Assembly: GCA_017347445.1 (NCBI GenBank)
Contig: AP021856.1
Coordinates: 310,001-374,000, forward strand
Direction: 5' to 3'
Length of the DNA: 64,000 nucleotides
Origin: Candidatus Brocadia pituitae
GTDB taxonomy: Bacteria > Planctomycetota > Brocadiia > Brocadiales > Brocadiaceae
Made by a program: the position numbers and the translations under genes. This document shows positions 59,815 through 64,000 of the stretch, in pieces. Under the pieces are notes generated by a model. That model was not told the origin of the DNA. It worked only from the letters and a program-made list of their open reading frames with translations, and ran no database searches. Each line of letters starts with the position of its first letter. Positions within the stretch are counted from its first letter, which is position 1.

Positions 59815-62334
59815 CTACCCCTCATCCTCCTCTTTCTGAGGATGTTCTTGAGATATTTCTTCCGCGCCTGTTTCTCCCCCGAAAGCTTCTTCAGCGTCTC
59901 CTTCATTCTTCGTCTCTTCCGGAACAACGCGCGCAACGGAAACCAGCTTGTCTCCTTCCTCGATAGAAAAGAGCGTAACTCCCTGGGTATTCCGTCCGAT
60001 AGCGCGAATGGTATTTACGGGAGTACGGATAACCTGTCCCCGGGCGGTAATCATGATCAGCTCGTCTTCATCTCTCACATCAATCAGTGCAACAACCTTT
60101 CCGTTCCTTTCGGTAGTTTTAATATTAATGACGCCCTGTCCACCCCGGCGATGAACGGGGTACTCGGCAAAATCGGTGCGTTTTCCAAACCCCTTTTCAC
60201 AAACCGTCAACAGCGTTGCCATCTCGTCTACGATCACGATATCTCTGACCTTATCATCCTCCCTGAGGGTGATTCCCTTCACTCCGTGAGCGACGCGTCC
60301 CATGGTTCTGACGTCTTCTTCAGAGAAACGCATAGCCTTTCCCTGTTCGGTGCCAAGGATAATATCCTGTTTGCCATGGGTTAACCTTACCCCGATCAAT
60401 TTATCTCCCTCGTCCAGGTTAATGGCAATAATGCCGCCCTTTTTCGGATTACCATAGGCACTAAGCACTGTCTTTTTCACAATACCATTCCTGGTTGCCA
60501 TCACGAGTTGCCGTTCGTCAAAATCCCTCACGGGAATAAGGGATGTCACGTTTTCATCTTCCTTTAACTCGAGCAGGTTGATAAGCGCCCTTCCTTTCGC
60601 CGTCCTGGCCATTTGCGGCACATCGTACACCTTGAGCCAGTAAACCCTGCCCTGGTCGGTAAAAAACAGGATGTAATCATGGGTTGAAGCCACAAACAGA
60701 TGCTCGATGAAATCCCCTTCCTTCATGTCGGCGCCGGCGACACCCTTGCCGCCACGGTGCTGTTTCCGGTATGAAGAAAGAGGCAACCGCTTAATATACC
60801 CTTCGTGGCTGATAATAACGGCGACACTTTCCTCTGCAATGAGGTCTTCCATATTCAACTCGGTAACGGCGCCAACAATTTCCGTGCGACGTTTGTCGCC
60901 GAAGCGTTCCTTCACCGCTTCAATGTCTTTTTTTATGATGTCCAGCACCAGCTTTTCATTGGCCAGGATAGCCTGATACTCCTTGATATCAGCGCATAAT
61001 TTTTTATACTCTTCCTCGATCTTTCCTTGCTCAAGCCCCGTTAACCTCTGGAGTTTCATGTCCAGAATGGCATTCGCCTGAAGTTCCGAGAGGGAGAATT
61101 CGCTCATGAGTCCCCGTCGTGCCGTTTCAATGGAATCGGCGGTCTTGATTAACTGGATGATCCTGTCAATGTTTTGAAGGGCGATCCTCAACCCCTCCAG
61201 GATATGAGCCCTGGCCTGAGCCTTCTCCAGTAAATATTTTGTTCTCCGTATGATAACAACCTTCCGATGCTCGATATAGTAGACCAGCATCTGCTTCAGG
61301 TTGAGCGTTTCCGGACGATTATTGATCAGGGCAATCATGATGATGCTGAAACTATCCTGGAGTTTTGTGTGTTTATAGAGTTGATTTAAAACAACTTCCT
61401 CGTCCTCCCCTTTCTTGAGATCAATAACCAGGCGGCTCCCTTCCCGGTCACTTTCATTACGGACGTCTGAAATGCCTTTAATCTGGTCTTCCCGCACTAA
61501 TTCTGCAATTCGCTCCAGAATATTGTCACGGTTCAGCTGGTAGGGTATCTCCGTCACAACAATGCTCTTTCTCCCGCTTTTAGATGTTTCTGTATGTGCC
61601 CGTGCCCGGACAATAATCGTTCCGCGCCCTGTTCGATACCCTTCCTTAATCCCTTCCGTACCGCAGATTAAAGCCCCTGTGGGAAAATCGGGACCCTTGA
61701 TGATCTTCATTAATTCATCAACGGTAATCTCCGCGTTGTCAATAACGGCAACAATCCCATCGCAGATCTCGTTCACATTATGAGGCGGGATACTCGTGGC
61801 CATCCCAACCGCAATACCAGAGCATCCGTTACACAATAAATTGGGAAATTTCGAAGGAAGGACAACCGGTTCCGTCCTGGTATCATCATAATTGGGTACA
61901 TAATCAACGGTTTCCCGCTCCAAATCTTCCATAATGACCATCGTCGCTTCTGTCATGCGGGCTTCCGTATAACGCATTGCCGCAGGCGGGTCTCCATCAA
62001 TAGAGCCAAAGTTTCCCTGCCCCTCGATCAGCGGATACCGGTAATTAAAGTCCTGCGCCATACGGACAAGGGTGGGATATACCACCTGTTCACCGTGAGG
62101 ATGGTAATTACCCGTGGTATCACCTGCAATCTTGGCGCATTTCCTGAATTTGGAACGGGGACCAAGGCCGAGATCGTTCATGGCCACCAGGATACGTCTC
62201 TGCGATGGCTTTAGCCCATCCCGTACGTCGGGAAGTGCGCGGCTCATGATAACGCTCATGGCATAGCTCAGGTACGAATCCTTCATCTCTTCTTCAATAA
62301 ATAATTCTTTTATATTTTCTCTTCTTTCAACCAT
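59815..62334 (-). CDS. gyrA: DNA gyrase subunit A
   Basis: 839 residues. The catalytic Tyr is in [11 protein letters not shown]. The breakage-reunion domain starts [25 protein letters not shown], and the C-terminal beta-pinwheel carries the GyrA box QHRGGKG, identifying it as gyrase rather than topoisomerase IV. The tail is acidic (EDEG end), as in many gyrases. The start overlaps the stop of the MBL-fold gene by 8 bp, so they are coupled. No gyrB is in the window. Confidence 0.96.
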   Translation of the reverse strand: MVERRENIKELFIEEEMKDSYLSYAMSVIMSRALPDVRDGLKPSQRRILVAMNDLGLGPRSKFRKCAKIAGDTTGNYHPHGEQVVYPTLVRMAQDFNYRYPLIEGQGNFGSIDGDPPAAMRYTEARMTEATMVIMEDLERETVDYVPNYDDTRTEPVVLPSKFPNLLCNGCSGIAVGMATSIPPHNVNEICDGIVAVIDNAEITVDELMKIIKGPDFPTGALICGTEGIKEGYRTGRGTIIVRARAHTETSKSGRKSIVVTEIPYQLNRDNILERIAELVREDQIKGISDVRNESDREGSRLVIDLKKGEDEEVVLNQLYKHTKLQDSFSIIMIALINNRPETLNLKQMLVYYIEHRKVVIIRRTKYLLEKAQARAHILEGLRIALQNIDRIIQLIKTADSIETARRGLMSEFSLSELQANAILDMKLQRLTGLEQGKIEEEYKKLCADIKEYQAILANEKLVLDIIKKDIEAVKERFGDKRRTEIVGAVTELNMEDLIAEESVAVIISHEGYIKRLPLSSYRKQHRGGKGVAGADMKEGDFIEHLFVASTHDYILFFTDQGRVYWLKVYDVPQMARTAKGRALINLLELKEDENVTSLIPVRDFDERQLVMATRNGIVKKTVLSAYGNPKKGGIIAINLDEGDKLIGVRLTHGKQDIILGTEQGKAMRFSEEDVRTMGRVAHGVKGITLREDDKVRDIVIVDEMATLLTVCEKGFGKRTDFAEYPVHRRGGQGVINIKTTERNGKVVALIDVRDEDELIMITARGQVIRTPVNTIRAIGRNTQGVTLFSIEEGDKLVSVARVVPEETKNEGDAEEAFGGETGAEEISQEHPQKEEDEG

Positions 62335-63007
62335 GGAGCATTACCTCAGCAATAAAAGGATTGTTTTTCTTTTCTTCTGCAATCGTCGTTGATGGTCCGT
62401 GACCGGGATATACAATTGTTCTTTCGTCCAGCACAAACAAGCGTTCCTTAATGGCATGGATGAGTTTTTTTTGATCACAACCAGGAAAGTCTGTCCTGCC
62501 GATACCCTCTTTGAAAAGGGTGTCACCTGAAAACAGCACGGGGGGTTTTTCATCAGCCGGATTGTTATAGTATAGACATATACCGCCCGGGGTGTGTCCG
62601 GGGGTATGAATTACCTCAAAGGTATGTCTTCCGGCCGCAACCGTATCCCCATCACGTAGCAATCGGTCAGCCATCGGCGACCGCACCGTTGTGCCTCCAT
62701 AAAAAGCGGCAAGGATGGAAAGGTTTTTGGCCGGATACGGGAGCATATCCTCGTCTGCTTCATGAACGCAGATTTGCGCGTCAGGAAAGGCTTTTTTGAT
62801 CCCGGCATTGGCGCCAATATGGTCGCCATGGCCATGGGTAATTACCATATTTTTCAGAAGCAGCCCCTGTTTTTTTAAAAAAGCAACAATTTCTCCTGAA
62901 TCTGCGCCTGGATCGATAATCATCGCTTCGGCAGCGCCCTGATCTATGACAAGGTAACAGCATACCTGTAAAGGCCCTACCTGTATCTTATGTATCAGCA
63001 TACTCAC
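62327..63007 (-). CDS. MBL-fold metallo-hydrolase (glyoxalase II-like)
   Basis: A 226-residue metallo-beta-lactamase-fold enzyme. THGHGDHIGAN is the HxHxDH metal motif; later metal ligands are HTPGHTPGG, FSGDTLF and the final His in VYPGHGPST. The pattern is that of glyoxalase II-type or persulfide dioxygenase-like hydrolases. It overlaps the upstream NDK-domain gene by 4 bp and gyrA by 8 bp. Confidence 0.9.
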   Translation of the reverse strand: MSMLIHKIQVGPLQVCCYLVIDQGAAEAMIIDPGADSGEIVAFLKKQGLLLKNMVITHGHGDHIGANAGIKKAFPDAQICVHEADEDMLPYPAKNLSILAAFYGGTTVRSPMADRLLRDGDTVAAGRHTFEVIHTPGHTPGGICLYYNNPADEKPPVLFSGDTLFKEGIGRTDFPGCDQKKLIHAIKERLFVLDERTIVYPGHGPSTTIAEEKKNNPFIAEVMLHG

Positions 63008-63993
63008 TTTGATCGCAAATAATTTTCGATCATCTCTTTCAATGCACCAACACTTTTATTATCCCACAGCCCGATAATTTTTCGTTCACGTTCGGCATTT
63101 TCAACGGCATCTGAGGCGTGTGCTGCGTTCTTCATGATATCCTCACCGTAAATCCTGCGAACTTTACCAGGTTCGCCCTTCTTCGAATCCGTGGGGCCGA
63201 GGATATTTCGTATCTTTGAAATGGCATCCGGCCCACGGTACAACAAGGCAAGGCAACGGGCAGTTCCGGGCTTTTTCTTATCCGACGGACTTGATTTTGC
63301 CGGATCCAACCCCGTCATATACTGTACGATCTTGTTAAACTCGTTCATGGCATTCATGTCTTTGAGTTGTTCCGACAATTGTTCCGCATGGCCATGGACA
63401 ATCTCATTCGGCACTTCAAAGGCAAAGGCAGACTTAAAACTTTCCCTGAGTTTGTCAGCAATCTTTTCCGGCTTGGGCTTTAGCTTTTCCCGGAAGATGT
63501 TGATCAACGGGCCATAAAAATCCTCCGCCTGGGCAATGCTCATCCTCAAAAGATTTACTCCGACAATATACAAACCCGTTCTGGAAAACATGTCAATCAT
63601 ATTTCCTGGCAACGGACTTTGTTCCTCAAAGGGTTTAAGAATGACCAGGGTTGTTTCGGCCTTTACTCCTTCGGAAAATGTTACGATTTCCTCCAAAACG
63701 CCCCCATCGCTTGACAAATATTCGGCAAATAAGGCTAATTGTTTGTCGTTCGTGCGATGGTCTGCCGCGGACACCACAGCCGGCTCAAAATATTCTATCT
63801 TGCCATCAGAACTCTCTACGAAATCTCCAAAACTCCCCCGAATCGTGTGCCCCTGAAAACTGGTAATCGGCCCGATCACATCATCTTTCAGCTTTTCGAG
63901 GGCGCGGGGGCCTTTAAAGAAAAGCAATACCATCCGGTTGGTAATTCCAAATTTGTTCACCTTCCGGAAATTACTGTTGATATAATCCTTCAT
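63004..63993 (-). CDS. NDK-domain protein with extended, partly duplicated architecture
   Basis: A 329-residue protein starting 7 bases from the window end, so a longer upstream start cannot be excluded. Residues ~115-165 (TTLVILKPFEEQ onward) and ~245-329 (LALLYRGPDAISKIRNILGPT, GKVRRIYGEDIMKNAAHASD) form a split nucleoside diphosphate kinase fold; AHASD fits the phosphohistidine site NxxHGSD. About 80 residues of charged insertion separate the halves. The first ~90 residues (VLLFFKGPRALEKLKD, then GPITSFQGHTIRGSFGD) resemble a second NDK end without the catalytic His. Ordinary NDK is ~140-150 residues. It is coupled to the MBL and gyrA genes. Confidence 0.72.
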   Translation of the reverse strand: MKDYINSNFRKVNKFGITNRMVLLFFKGPRALEKLKDDVIGPITSFQGHTIRGSFGDFVESSDGKIEYFEPAVVSAADHRTNDKQLALFAEYLSSDGGVLEEIVTFSEGVKAETTLVILKPFEEQSPLPGNMIDMFSRTGLYIVGVNLLRMSIAQAEDFYGPLINIFREKLKPKPEKIADKLRESFKSAFAFEVPNEIVHGHAEQLSEQLKDMNAMNEFNKIVQYMTGLDPAKSSPSDKKKPGTARCLALLYRGPDAISKIRNILGPTDSKKGEPGKVRRIYGEDIMKNAAHASDAVENAERERKIIGLWDNKSVGALKEMIENYLRSK

Positions 63994-64000
63994 GACCTTT

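Overview
The window reads as chromosome of an anaerobic Planctomycete, most likely an anammox bacterium of the Brocadiales (Kuenenia/Brocadia/Jettenia type). This is inferred from gene content: a two-gene bc1-type module in which cytochrome b is fused to a diheme cytochrome c tail, next to a Rieske protein, in a moderately AT-rich genome that also carries LPS, fatty-acid and c-di-GMP genes. No rRNA is present to prove it.

Layout. 1-6.5 kb: 5' part of moaC, a class III nucleotide cyclase with a cNMP-binding partner, a small heme-copper-oxidase-like membrane protein, and an activase/2-hydroxyacyl-CoA dehydratase pair. 6.5-12 kb: M28 peptidase, truA, a YceI protein, Rieske and cytochrome b/c. 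12-23 kb is an accessory zone: a DUF2278/lamin-tail protein, a subtilisin-like protease between two genes sharing an N-terminal region, an intact IS with 12-bp target duplications, a c-di-GMP-I riboswitch with an overlapping terminator, a DUF3467 protein, a decayed sigma-54 activator and two decayed transposases, with tdh inside. 23-31 kb is a GC-richer carbon-metabolism island: a cNMP-domain/acetate kinase/PduL triple fusion, a LOG protein, an RpiB-transaldolase-Pgi triple fusion and a transketolase remnant. 31-42.7 kb: HD-GYP protein, a DUF4239 protein, MarC, a KimA-like transporter, a cold-shock protein, a JAMM-DinG helicase fusion, an NDUFA9-like SDR and an O-methyltransferase. 42.8-64 kb, all minus strand, is housekeeping: glmS, lpxD, fabF, acpP, fabD, fabH, plsX, rpmF, alaS, recA, thpR, gltX, an LPS kinase-like protein, a glycosyltransferase, gyrA, an MBL hydrolase and an NDK-domain protein.

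The most interesting signal is the c-di-GMP riboswitch at 18.0-18.2 kb. Its target operon was split off by the IS. With the IS removed in silico, the riboswitch terminator lies about 18 nt upstream of an ideal Shine-Dalgarno, a 16-codon ORF, a 360-aa protein of unknown function and a subtilisin-like protease. This looks like an undescribed c-di-GMP-controlled protein/protease system. The window also encodes an HD-GYP c-di-GMP phosphodiesterase.

Other notable structure: non-autonomous inverted-repeat elements whose terminal repeats supply the stop codons of neighbouring genes (fabD, the O-methyltransferase, recA and a truncated paralog), and several further families of short dispersed palindromes in the intergenic spaces.
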